Assembly (NCBI GenBank): GCA_902779075.1
Contig: CACZAK010000177.1
Location: forward strand, 1 to 9,692
DNA length: 9,692 nt
Reading direction: 5' to 3'
Origin: an uncultured bacterium
GTDB lineage: Bacteria; Verrucomicrobiota; Kiritimatiellia; RFP12; UBA1067
The first letter of the stretch is position 1; every line of letters starts with the position of its first letter. This document shows, piece after piece, positions 1 through 6,651 of the stretch. The notes under the pieces are model-generated. The model was not told the DNA's origin. It did not search any database and saw only the letters and a program-made list of their open reading frames with translations. The translations under genes were made by a program, and so were the position numbers.

Positions 1-2805
1 GCGAACACGGCTGATTCGCGCGCAATCACAATCACCGACATGCAGTATGTCGACGGCGCGGTCGTCTCGGTTGACATTTCGCTTGAGCCGATCTACTGCG
101 CGACCGGCACGCTCTATGCCGCGTTCGCCGACGCAGACATGGGCGACAGCCTGGCCGACTGGCCGAATGTCGCCGTCGCGGCCCAGACCGTGACCGAGGC
201 GGATTCGTCCGTGCACTATGCCATGCCAGCCAGATGGGGAAGCGACGGATACAAGACCGCCCGCTTCTTCCTCGTCTCGTCCGTCCTCAGGGCCGGCGAC
301 TACGCCCGGCGGCTCGAATACATCGACTCCTCCTCGACGTCAGATGTCGATACCGGCGTCCTGCCGACGGAAAACTCCCGCGTCGAAGGCGGCGTCATGC
401 GCACCATCGATGCCGCCCAGATCGCCGTCCATGGCGTCGGCAGCACGGGATTTTCCACTTGGGTCGGCTCGCAGGACAATGTTCCCTGCCGCTACTTCGG
501 GAAACCCTCCTATCCAAATATGCAGGCGAAGGACCTCTGGTACTACTTCGTGCAGAGTTCGGCGAATTACTACTACGAGGACGGGAACGGGGTCACGAAA
601 ACAGTGACATACAGTAGTGGCAGCGCCACCGTGACCTCGACCCTCCATCTCTTCAACAACGGCACCGACTCGACCTACCGCAATGCGCTCCGGCTGGCCT
701 ACTGGCGCCACTACACGAACGACGTCCTCGCGTCGAGCTACATTCCGGTGCTCCGTTCCGACGGCGTGACGGCCGATCTCTGGGATGTCGTGAACGACCG
801 TCCGGCGAACTGCCCCGGGCTTACCGCCGGTCCGGCGGTGAATTTCGGCACGAGTTTCACCAATGTGACCAGCTCCGTCTCTGCAGTGCGCGTGATTTCC
901 GGTTCGGCATATATCCAGGACGGGCTTGTCGCACAGTGGGACGGCATCGAGAACGGCGGCGCAGGCATCCACAGGGACATCGCCGCCAGCGGCTGGAAGG
1001 ATCTCGTCGGCGGACTGGTGCTGACGAAGATGGGTGGCGAGCCGGAGACGGACACAACAGGCGTCTCCCTGGGAAGCAAGGTGCGTCTCGGGGTTTGCGA
1101 CCAGGGCGGCCGCGCCACGACTGTCGGCAGGGTGCTCGGCAGCACAGTCAAGACCGTCGAGATTGTCGGGCGGGACTGCACCTCGGGCGCGCAGAACTTC
1201 TTCTTGCTGGCGATGGACGGACTGGACAGCGGCAAGACAACCATGGACCGCCTGTTCATGTGGTACACCGATTCCTCGACCTATGTTCTGGGCTCAGTCG
1301 CGATGCCGATAATTAACGGCATTTCCTGGTTTAACGGCAACGACTTCGGCCTAAACGCCAACGAGGACTTCTCCGCCGCCATCGTCCAGCCGTCTGCCGC
1401 GCAATGCCTGCGGTATTCAAACGGACAGGCGTGCGGATCGGTTGCGGTTGCCAATGTCGTAGATCGATCTGACCGGAGCAGCGCGGCCATATCCCTGCAC
1501 GGCTGGTATGACAAGGAAGGGTCGACCCAGACCGCCTACATTTCCGCCATCCGCATCTACAACCGCGCCCTGACGGCCCAGGAAATCGCGAGGAACCACG
1601 CCCTCGACGCCATTCGCTTCCGCGGCGAATCGGCCGACGGCTACCGCATCAACAACGGCCGGTGGCAGGTCCGCATCCGTGCGACTTCCGAAGATCCATC
1701 GACCGTTGTGGCGGTCGGTAACGTCTCCGGCACTGAGGTGGAGACCTGGGTTGACTTGTCCTCGGAGGTTGAGATTTCGGTTAGGCAGTTTCCGGCCGGG
1801 AAGGCGCTGCGCCGCTGGGAAGACGGCAGCGTGGTTTCGTACGACGAGCGCATGAAGTTCGCGGCCTGCTATCCGGTCAACGCCGTTGCCAAGCTTGCCG
1901 TAAAGAACTGGACATACGCGAACGGACAGCTGACGAACGGCGACTGGACGTTCGCGGCGAGCGGCGCGAACGATTCGATCATTGTCGGATTGCCCTCTAC
2001 CGAAGGCGCTAACGGCACCGTGGACCTCACGGGCGAGATTTCGGTCGCCGGCGGCGGCACGGGCTCGATTGCCGGCTTTGTGGACGAGACGTTCAAAGAC
2101 AACACCGCGCTTGAGGTGCTGGCCGTCCCGACTTCGGTGAGGTCGATACCGCCGCGCTTTGCGCGCAACTGCGTGAACCTGGGCAGAGTAGTACTGCACA
2201 ATGAGATCACCAACATCAGCCACCGCGCGTTCCGCGGCCTGACGAAGTGCAGCTCCTTCATGCCGCTGCTGCCGCCGAAGCTTCAGTCGCTCGGCGTCTA
2301 TGTGTTTCAGGCAAGCCCGCTGATCACGACGCCGCCGGTCTTCATTCCACGGACGCTGACGACCTGCACCGAGGACGAAGGGGATTGGCGGACCTCGGCC
2401 TACTTCGACCAGGCCGGGTTCGCGGAGTTCCAAATCGAAGCCGGAGCGTCCCTGCCGAAGCGCCTGATTTCCGGTGCGGTAGCTTCGATCCGGGAAGTGA
2501 AGTTCCTCGGCAACGCCACCTGGGTGACCGGCTCCGGCGACGACAGCTCGTTCAAGTTCGACTCTTCGCGCGACAAGCGGGTGAGGATGAGCATGCCCCA
2601 GACGACGGAATGGAAGGCCTGGATGGAGGATGCGGCGAACGTGACGCCTTGGGCGCAGTGCTCAAGCGAGGACAGACAGCTGTATTTCAGTGAATTCGGA
2701 AACGAGGCAAAGCCGCCGTTCGGACTCACGACTGCCGCGGCGACTTGCCGGAGCATGTGGGTCGTCCCGGACAAGTCTGCCGGTCTCACGATTTTCGTGC
2801 GCTGA
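1..2805 (+). CDS. Large secreted mosaic surface protein (ConA/LamG-like plus BspA-like leucine-rich), 5' partial
   Basis: The frame is open to base 1 (it begins ANTADSRAITITD), so the gene starts upstream and the ATG at 40 is probably internal. Counting residues from base 1: about 105-283 resembles a ConA-like lectin module (the DVDTGVLPTENSRVE stretch recalls the 'YIDTG..P..NTRVE' signature of such domains in gut-bacterial surface proteins). About 308-540 is a LamG-like module, from GLVAQWDGIENG to the typical ending AIRIYNRALTAQEI. About 545-630 is a small beta-rich linker. About 694-747 is a BspA/LRR_5-like leucine-rich stretch (TFKDNTALEVLAVPTSV, then HRAFRG). The protein is rich in Gly, Ser, Thr and Asn and poor in Lys, as expected for an exported adhesin or glycan-binding protein; no catalytic motif was recognised. 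It ends in the hydrophobic tail GLTIFVR. The stop lies 13 bp before the GH99-like gene, suggesting one operon. Domain boundaries are by eye, and ligand and anchoring mode are unknown. Confidence 0.85.
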   Translation, partial: ANTADSRAITITDMQYVDGAVVSVDISLEPIYCATGTLYAAFADADMGDSLADWPNVAVAAQTVTEADSSVHYAMPARWGSDGYKTARFFLVSSVLRAGDYARRLEYIDSSSTSDVDTGVLPTENSRVEGGVMRTIDAAQIAVHGVGSTGFSTWVGSQDNVPCRYFGKPSYPNMQAKDLWYYFVQSSANYYYEDGNGVTKTVTYSSGSATVTSTLHLFNNGTDSTYRNALRLAYWRHYTNDVLASSYIPVLRSDGVTADLWDVVNDRPANCPGLTAGPAVNFGTSFTNVTSSVSAVRVISGSAYIQDGLVAQWDGIENGGAGIHRDIAASGWKDLVGGLVLTKMGGEPETDTTGVSLGSKVRLGVCDQGGRATTVGRVLGSTVKTVEIVGRDCTSGAQNFFLLAMDGLDSGKTTMDRLFMWYTDSSTYVLGSVAMPIINGISWFNGNDFGLNANEDFSAAIVQPSAAQCLRYSNGQACGSVAVANVVDRSDRSSAAISLHGWYDKEGSTQTAYISAIRIYNRALTAQEIARNHALDAIRFRGESADGYRINNGRWQVRIRATSEDPSTVVAVGNVSGTEVETWVDLSSEVEISVRQFPAGKALRRWEDGSVVSYDERMKFAACYPVNAVAKLAVKNWTYANGQLTNGDWTFAASGANDSIIVGLPSTEGANGTVDLTGEISVAGGGTGSIAGFVDETFKDNTALEVLAVPTSVRSIPPRFARNCVNLGRVVLHNEITNISHRAFRGLTKCSSFMPLLPPKLQSLGVYVFQASPLITTPPVFIPRTLTTCTEDEGDWRTSAYFDQAGFAEFQIEAGASLPKRLISGAVASIREVKFLGNATWVTGSGDDSSFKFDSSRDKRVRMSMPQTTEWKAWMEDAANVTPWAQCSSEDRQLYFSEFGNEAKPPFGLTTAAATCRSMWVVPDKSAGLTIFVR

Positions 2806-2977
2806 AGGGGGATTGCGCATGACGAGGCGAATATTTGCCGCGGCACTATCAATGATTGCGGGTGTCGCTTTTGCCGGAGAGGGTGGCTATGACGTCGCCG
2901 CATACGTGTGGCCCGCCTACCAGCCCGAACCGCGCTGGGCGGAACTCGGCATCTTTGACGCCGGGAAGGGCGAGTGG
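2791..2977 (+). repeat. Long direct repeat, 5' block, copy A
   Basis: This 187-bp block pairs without gaps with 6288-6474, with about 18 mismatches by hand count (roughly 90% identity). It covers the last codons of the upstream surface gene (IFVR and stop), the 13-bp spacer with its ribosome binding site, and the first 53 codons of the GH99-like gene. The spacer and first codons are identical in both copies. Confidence 0.92.
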
Positions 2978-3970
2978 CAGAATGTCTGGGAAGCGGTGCC
3001 GAAGTGGGAAGGGCACGTTCAGCCGCTCAAGCCGCTCTGGGGCTACGAGAACGAGGCGGATCCGAAAGTCGTGGAGAAAAAGATCGACGCCGCCGTTTCG
3101 CATGGCGTAAACGTCTTCATCTACGACTGGTATTGGTATGGCGGCAGTCCGTTCCTCGAAGACGCCCTCGACAAGGGTTTTCTCGGCGCGAAGAACAACG
3201 GAAAGATGAAGTTCTTCGTCATGTGGGCGAACCACGACGTCGATTCGATGTGGAACAACAAGGTTGCAGACAAGGGGTCGAAGGGCTTTCTTTGGAAGGC
3301 CGACGTCGATGCCGGCGAGTTCAAGAAGATTGCCCGTCGCTGGATTGACAGCTACTTCTGGCGTCCCAACTACTACCGCATCGACGGGAAGCCCGTGCTG
3401 ATGATCTACGATGTCGGCACGTTTATCGGCCGCGTCGGAGGCATTGAGAAGGCGGCGGAATCCGTTGCGTTCCTTCGTGCCGAGGCGGTTCGGGCGGGGC
3501 TCGGCGGCGTCCATCTCATGGCCTGCGACTGCGGACTCAAGCCCGAGTGGGTGAAGCCGCTCGGCATAGACTCGGCGACTATCTACAATCTCGTCCACTG
3601 GTCGAACCCGTGGGGCAACCCCGACTACGCCGACTGGGCGGAACGCGCGGCGGCGCGTTTTGACGCGGCGAAGAGCGAACTGGGGATCGCCTATTTCCCG
3701 CATGCGTCCGTTGGCTGGGACAACAATCCCCGCTTCCCAAAGGAAGTCAAGGCGGCGGCGGCCGTCGGTTCCACGCCGGAGAAGTTCGAGAAGGTTCTGC
3801 GTCGCGCGAAGGACTGGATTGACGCGAATCCCCAGCCCGGCATGCCGAAGCTCATCACGGTCAATTCCTGGAACGAGTGGACCGAGGGCTCGTATCTCGA
3901 ACCAGACACCGTCAACGGCTTCGGCTACCTTGAGGCCGTCCGCCGCGTATTCGGTGCGGATATAAAATGA
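2819..3970 (+). CDS. Secreted glycoside hydrolase family 99-like / WbsX-family protein
   Basis: 383 residues. The ATG at 2819 is preferred over the in-frame ATG at 2690 because it follows a purine-rich AAGGGGG site and gives a clean signal peptide (MTRRIFAAALSMIAGVAFA, cleavage before GE); the identical start is kept in the second copy at 6316. Family landmarks: GEWQNVWEAVPKWEGHVQP (about 51-69), VNVFIYDWYWYG (97-108), FFVMWANHD (132-140), RIDGKPVLMIYD (187-198) and the C-terminal NSWNEWTEGSYLEPD. These match the WbsX/GH99-like family (PF14307), which is related to endo-mannosidases. E353 and E356 sit in an E-W-x-E arrangement like the catalytic glutamate pair of GH99. Members without signal peptides occur in polysaccharide biosynthesis loci; export here favours hydrolysis of an external glycan, but substrate and activity are inference. 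It lies 13 bp after one surface gene and 22 bp before another, so co-expression is likely. Confidence 0.88.
   Translation: MTRRIFAAALSMIAGVAFAGEGGYDVAAYVWPAYQPEPRWAELGIFDAGKGEWQNVWEAVPKWEGHVQPLKPLWGYENEADPKVVEKKIDAAVSHGVNVFIYDWYWYGGSPFLEDALDKGFLGAKNNGKMKFFVMWANHDVDSMWNNKVADKGSKGFLWKADVDAGEFKKIARRWIDSYFWRPNYYRIDGKPVLMIYDVGTFIGRVGGIEKAAESVAFLRAEAVRAGLGGVHLMACDCGLKPEWVKPLGIDSATIYNLVHWSNPWGNPDYADWAERAAARFDAAKSELGIAYFPHASVGWDNNPRFPKEVKAAAAVGSTPEKFEKVLRRAKDWIDANPQPGMPKLITVNSWNEWTEGSYLEPDTVNGFGYLEAVRRVFGADIK
3874..3960 (+). repeat. Long direct repeat, 3' block, copy A
   Basis: This 87-bp block in the last codons of the full-length GH99-like gene pairs without gaps with 6468-6554, with about 12 mismatches, most of them at third codon positions. 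It begins with CGAGTGG (3874-3880), the same heptamer that ends the 5' block at 2971-2977. The two heptamers are 903 bp apart. Confidence 0.9.
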
Positions 3971-3992
3971 GTTTGTAATCAGGAGGATCAAA

Positions 3993-6302
3993 ATGAATTT
4001 GAAAGAGAATGTGGTTGGCGCATGTATGTGTGTACTCGCAAGCATTGCGGTATTTGCAGGCGAGAAGCCGGTCTACTATCTCGCCTTCGGAGATGTCTAC
4101 GAGAATGACGGCGACAGCTATTCCGCCTCCTCGATGGATGGCACTTACCAGTCCGGCTACGCGAACAGACTCAGGGGCTGGGCGACATCCTCTGACGGCA
4201 CCGCGGTTGCGTGGGCGGCGACGGCCGGCAATGACTATTTCGTTACTGACGGCCGCATGCTGCGAACTCCCTGGGCCAACAACGCCTATCTACAGAGCTA
4301 TACTTTCCAGGGCGACTCGCTCACTTTCGTCGACGGCATGCTCTTTACCAAGACCGGTGGAGGGAAGTCGCTTACCGTAGACGACCTCAGAGTCGCCGAA
4401 AACGGCGTCTTGAATTTCCTCCATTCGGCGGGCAGCGGCGTGGCCGTTCTGGCCGGCAAGCTGAACATTGCCGCGGGCGGCGTGTTCACGAATGTGCTGA
4501 AGAGTACCTCGACTTCGTCGATTGGCTTCACCCTTGCCTCCGACCTCTCCGGAGCCGGAACCGTCAGCCTCGGATCTGACGACAACAACCCCTCGACCTC
4601 AACCACGGAGTTCAGACTTAACGGCGACCTAAGCGAATTCACCGGGCGGCTCGTCTTCTCCAACGGCAAGAGCAACAAGGACGCCTACTTCTACCTCAAC
4701 CCGACCCTGGGCGACTGCGCTTCTCCCGACGCGCAGGGAATCACGCTTCTCAACAACGGCAGTTCCACCGCCCTGATTGCGACGTCCGATATGACCATCG
4801 GCCCGAACCGCGGCGTCACGGTCGTCGGCAGGAACGTCATCGGCCACGCCAACGGCACGACCGTCACCATCGACTCTCCGCTCGTCGGCGACAGCAGCTC
4901 CATGATCCGCATCACCGGCGGCGGAACCCTGCGGCTGACCAACGCGTCGCCCGATTTCAAGGGAGAGATCGTGGCCAAGTTCAACAACAGCAAGGTGGTG
5001 CTGGTCGACGACGCCATGGCGCTTCTTTCCCAGTGCTCGTCCGAAGACGGCAAGGGGACTATCGACTACGGCGTCTCGTATGTGTATGTCGACGCCGACG
5101 CGCCGGAAGGCCGCGAGTTCCCCTACAACACGCCGGAGCGCGCGGCGAAGACGATCACCCAGGCCATGGACCGTCTGGCCTCCGGCGGACGGGTCTACCT
5201 CAAGGCCGGGCAGACGCTGGACCTGGCGAATGAGGACATGAGCCAGTGGAAGGAGTCCATCGCCCTGATCGGCGGCGGCGACCACACGACCGTGCTGCAG
5301 GCGACAAGCAGCAAGCCGCTCACCCTGCAGAACGGCCAGTCGTGCAGCAATGTCGTCGTCCGTGGCTCCGTCGCCTCGGGAACGGGCTGGTCTAACGGCG
5401 CAGTCAATATCGTCAACGGCGCGCTTATTGATTCCATCGTGGAGCAGTTCACCCAGATCGGCGTTCTTTGCACGGCGGGCCGAATGGTCGGCTGCATCGT
5501 CCGCAACAGCCACCAGGATCCAACCGTAGGCAGCGCCGTCAAAGGCGGAGCGGTTACGCTGACGTCGGGCTGCACCAGCTTCGTGCTTGAGCGGTGCGTC
5601 ATCTCGAACGTCGTGAGCGGGGCGCAATACAGCGCGGGCGCGATCGGATCGCTTTGGGAGGGGAATACCACCTGGCGTCCGGCGCTCTTTCTCGACCGGT
5701 GCCAGATCGTCAACTGCCGCGGGCGCAGTGGCGCGATACGCATGGGCTCGAGTAAGCAGGGCTACATCTATGCCACCAACTCGCTGTTCGCCGCCAATCG
5801 GTCGATCGACCGCGGAGCCTCCGCCGCCAACAGCATCGCCGTCGCCCGCGGCGAATTCGTCAACTGCACCTTCGCCGACAACATCTCGGCGGAAGGAAGA
5901 TTCATCATCGACGCCAGCAACTCCAACGAAGCCTCGGGCAGCCAGCAGAACGCCGGGCTGATCAAGTTCGTCAACACCGTCGTCTCCGGAAACGGCGGCC
6001 TCGCCACCTACAATTCAGACTACGGCCAGATTGCCGCCAGCCATTCGCTCTTCCCCGAGGCGTCGGCATATTCATCCGACAACATCGTCGGCCCTGCGGT
6101 CTATAGCGGCAGAGGCGCCTCTCCGTATGCGCTTATGCTGGACACAGCCGGGTCCCGCGCCGGCGACGCGTCGATCTGGACTGCCGACGACCTGGATCTC
6201 ATCGGTGAAAAGCGCCTTTTCATCAAAGGCTCGGTCATTGCGGTCGACATGGGATGCTATCAACCTTCAATTCAAAGCGGATTTTGCATTTTCGTTCGCT
6301 GA
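3993..6302 (+). CDS. Large secreted protein with autotransporter-type beta-strand repeats and a right-handed beta-helix
   Basis: 769 residues. The ATG at 3993 follows a strong AGGAGG (3981-3986) and opens a signal peptide cleaved near VFA|GE (residue 22); no lipobox cysteine is present at that site. Residues about 145-340 hold strands of the autotransporter-associated beta-strand repeat type (LSGAGTVSLG near 184, ITGGGTLRLTNASPDFKG near 306). From about 363, YVYVDADAPEG followed by NTPERAAKTITQAMDRL is the usual entry to a pectin-lyase-like parallel beta-helix. Its rungs continue to about 690 with repeated hydrophobic, Asn and Cys positions (such as ERCVISNVVSG, DRCQIVNCRG and FVNCTFADN). The final AVDMGCYQ resembles the usual 'VDIGAYE' end of such proteins, followed by a tail ending GFCIFVR. 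No beta-barrel translocator is visible, and no polysaccharide-lyase active site could be assigned. A surface adhesin or glycan-interacting role is inference. It lies 22 bp after the GH99-like gene and 13 bp before its truncated copy. Confidence 0.9.
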   Translation: MNLKENVVGACMCVLASIAVFAGEKPVYYLAFGDVYENDGDSYSASSMDGTYQSGYANRLRGWATSSDGTAVAWAATAGNDYFVTDGRMLRTPWANNAYLQSYTFQGDSLTFVDGMLFTKTGGGKSLTVDDLRVAENGVLNFLHSAGSGVAVLAGKLNIAAGGVFTNVLKSTSTSSIGFTLASDLSGAGTVSLGSDDNNPSTSTTEFRLNGDLSEFTGRLVFSNGKSNKDAYFYLNPTLGDCASPDAQGITLLNNGSSTALIATSDMTIGPNRGVTVVGRNVIGHANGTTVTIDSPLVGDSSSMIRITGGGTLRLTNASPDFKGEIVAKFNNSKVVLVDDAMALLSQCSSEDGKGTIDYGVSYVYVDADAPEGREFPYNTPERAAKTITQAMDRLASGGRVYLKAGQTLDLANEDMSQWKESIALIGGGDHTTVLQATSSKPLTLQNGQSCSNVVVRGSVASGTGWSNGAVNIVNGALIDSIVEQFTQIGVLCTAGRMVGCIVRNSHQDPTVGSAVKGGAVTLTSGCTSFVLERCVISNVVSGAQYSAGAIGSLWEGNTTWRPALFLDRCQIVNCRGRSGAIRMGSSKQGYIYATNSLFAANRSIDRGASAANSIAVARGEFVNCTFADNISAEGRFIIDASNSNEASGSQQNAGLIKFVNTVVSGNGGLATYNSDYGQIAASHSLFPEASAYSSDNIVGPAVYSGRGASPYALMLDTAGSRAGDASIWTADDLDLIGEKRLFIKGSVIAVDMGCYQPSIQSGFCIFVR

Positions 6303-6558
6303 AGGGGGATTGCGCATGACGAGGCGAATATTTGTCGCGGCGCTGGCGCTGATGGCGGACGTTGCTTTTGCCGGAGAGAGCGGCTATGACGTCGCCGCAT
6401 ACGTGTGGCCCGCATACCAGCCCGAACCGCGCTGGGCGGAACTCGGCATATTTGCCGCGGGCAAGGGCGAGTGGGCGGAAGGGTCGTATCTCGAACCAGA
6501 CTCCGTCAACGGCTTCGGCTATCTCGAGGCCGTTCGCCGCGTCTTTGGCGCGAAGTGA
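6288..6558 (+). repeat. Second copy of the GH99-like cassette (copy B), internally deleted
   Basis: Bases 6288-6474 match 2791-2977 and bases 6468-6554 match 3874-3960, both without gaps. The intervening 903 bp of copy A is absent. The junction is the shared heptamer CGAGTGG at 6468-6474. The spacing from the preceding stop codon to the ATG (13 bp) and the ribosome binding site are identical to copy A. Confidence 0.92.
6316..6558 (+). pseudogene. Internally deleted GH99-like/WbsX gene, still an open 80-residue secreted ORF
   Basis: The 80-residue product keeps the complete signal peptide (MTRRIFVAALALMADVAFA), the first about 34 mature residues of the GH99-like protein, and its last 27 residues, including EGSYLEPDSVNGFGYLEAV. 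Relative to 2819-3970, an in-frame 903-bp (301-codon) block is missing. It removes the central barrel strands VNVFIYDWYWYG, FFVMWANHD and RIDGKPVLMIYD, so a working GH99-like fold is not expected. The fusion reads GEWAEGSYLEPD, which by chance recreates the E-W-A-E-G motif of the family. The ribosome binding site is intact, and there is no stop or frameshift. Most 3'-block differences from the long copy are synonymous, so either both copies diverged as functional genes before a recent deletion, or the short protein is still selected. It was probably cotranscribed with 3993-6302. Classed as a pseudogene by inference; a small secreted protein remains possible. Confidence 0.8.
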
Positions 6559-6565
6559 TCGGTGT

Positions 6566-6595
6566 TTGCCGGGGGGCTTTAACGGAAAATATGAT
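6566..6595 (+). promoter_or_regulatory. Candidate sigma70 promoter of the polyamine operon
   Basis: TTGCCG (6566-6571) and TATGAT (6590-6595) are separated by 18 bp, giving a start near 6602 and a leader of about 50 nt before the dehydrogenase ATG at 6652. An overlapping TATACT (6595-6600) is an alternative -10 without a good -35. The site lies in an AT-rich dip directly after the truncated GH99-like ORF, where a new transcription unit is expected. Confidence 0.4.
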
Positions 6596-6611
6596 ATACT
6601 ATGCCCATCTA

Positions 6612-6631
6612 TACAGAATAGTCTTTCTGTA
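6612..6631 (+). promoter_or_regulatory. Short hairpin in the leader of the dehydrogenase gene
   Basis: TACAGAA (6612-6618) pairs perfectly with TTCTGTA (6625-6631) around a 6-nt loop. It ends 5 nt before the AAAGGAGA ribosome binding site (6637-6644). No U-tract follows, so it is not a terminator. It is short enough to be chance; an effect on mRNA stability or translation is only a possibility. Confidence 0.25.
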
Positions 6632-6651
6632 ACCTGAAAGGAGATTCGAAG

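Noticed and set aside
2690..2818. N-terminal extension of the GH99-like ORF starting at the ATG at 2690
   Set aside because: It overlaps the end of the surface gene in another frame and lacks a signal peptide. The ATG at 2819 has a ribosome binding site, a proper signal peptide and the same start in the duplicate copy.
2849..4045. 398-codon open frame on the minus strand
   Set aside because: It is a shadow of the GH99-like gene in GC-rich DNA. It has no recognisable domains and no plausible start context, while the plus-strand protein has clear family motifs.
2653..5046. Shared QCSSED in both large surface proteins (near 2655 and near 5030)
   Set aside because: It is only six residues, with different codons and unrelated surroundings, so most likely coincidence.
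6031..6558. 175-codon plus-strand ORF running into the truncated GH99-like copy
   Set aside because: Its first part is an out-of-frame reading of the beta-helix gene. The real start is the ATG at 6316, with ribosome binding site and signal peptide.
6288..6558. Mobile element explaining the duplicated cassette
   Set aside because: No transposase, terminal inverted repeats or target-site duplications flank either copy. Ordinary recombination or gene conversion explains the data.
6559..6600. Intrinsic terminator after the truncated GH99-like ORF
   Set aside because: The G-run at 6571-6576 has no matching C-rich arm and no U-tract follows, so no hairpin terminator can be supported.
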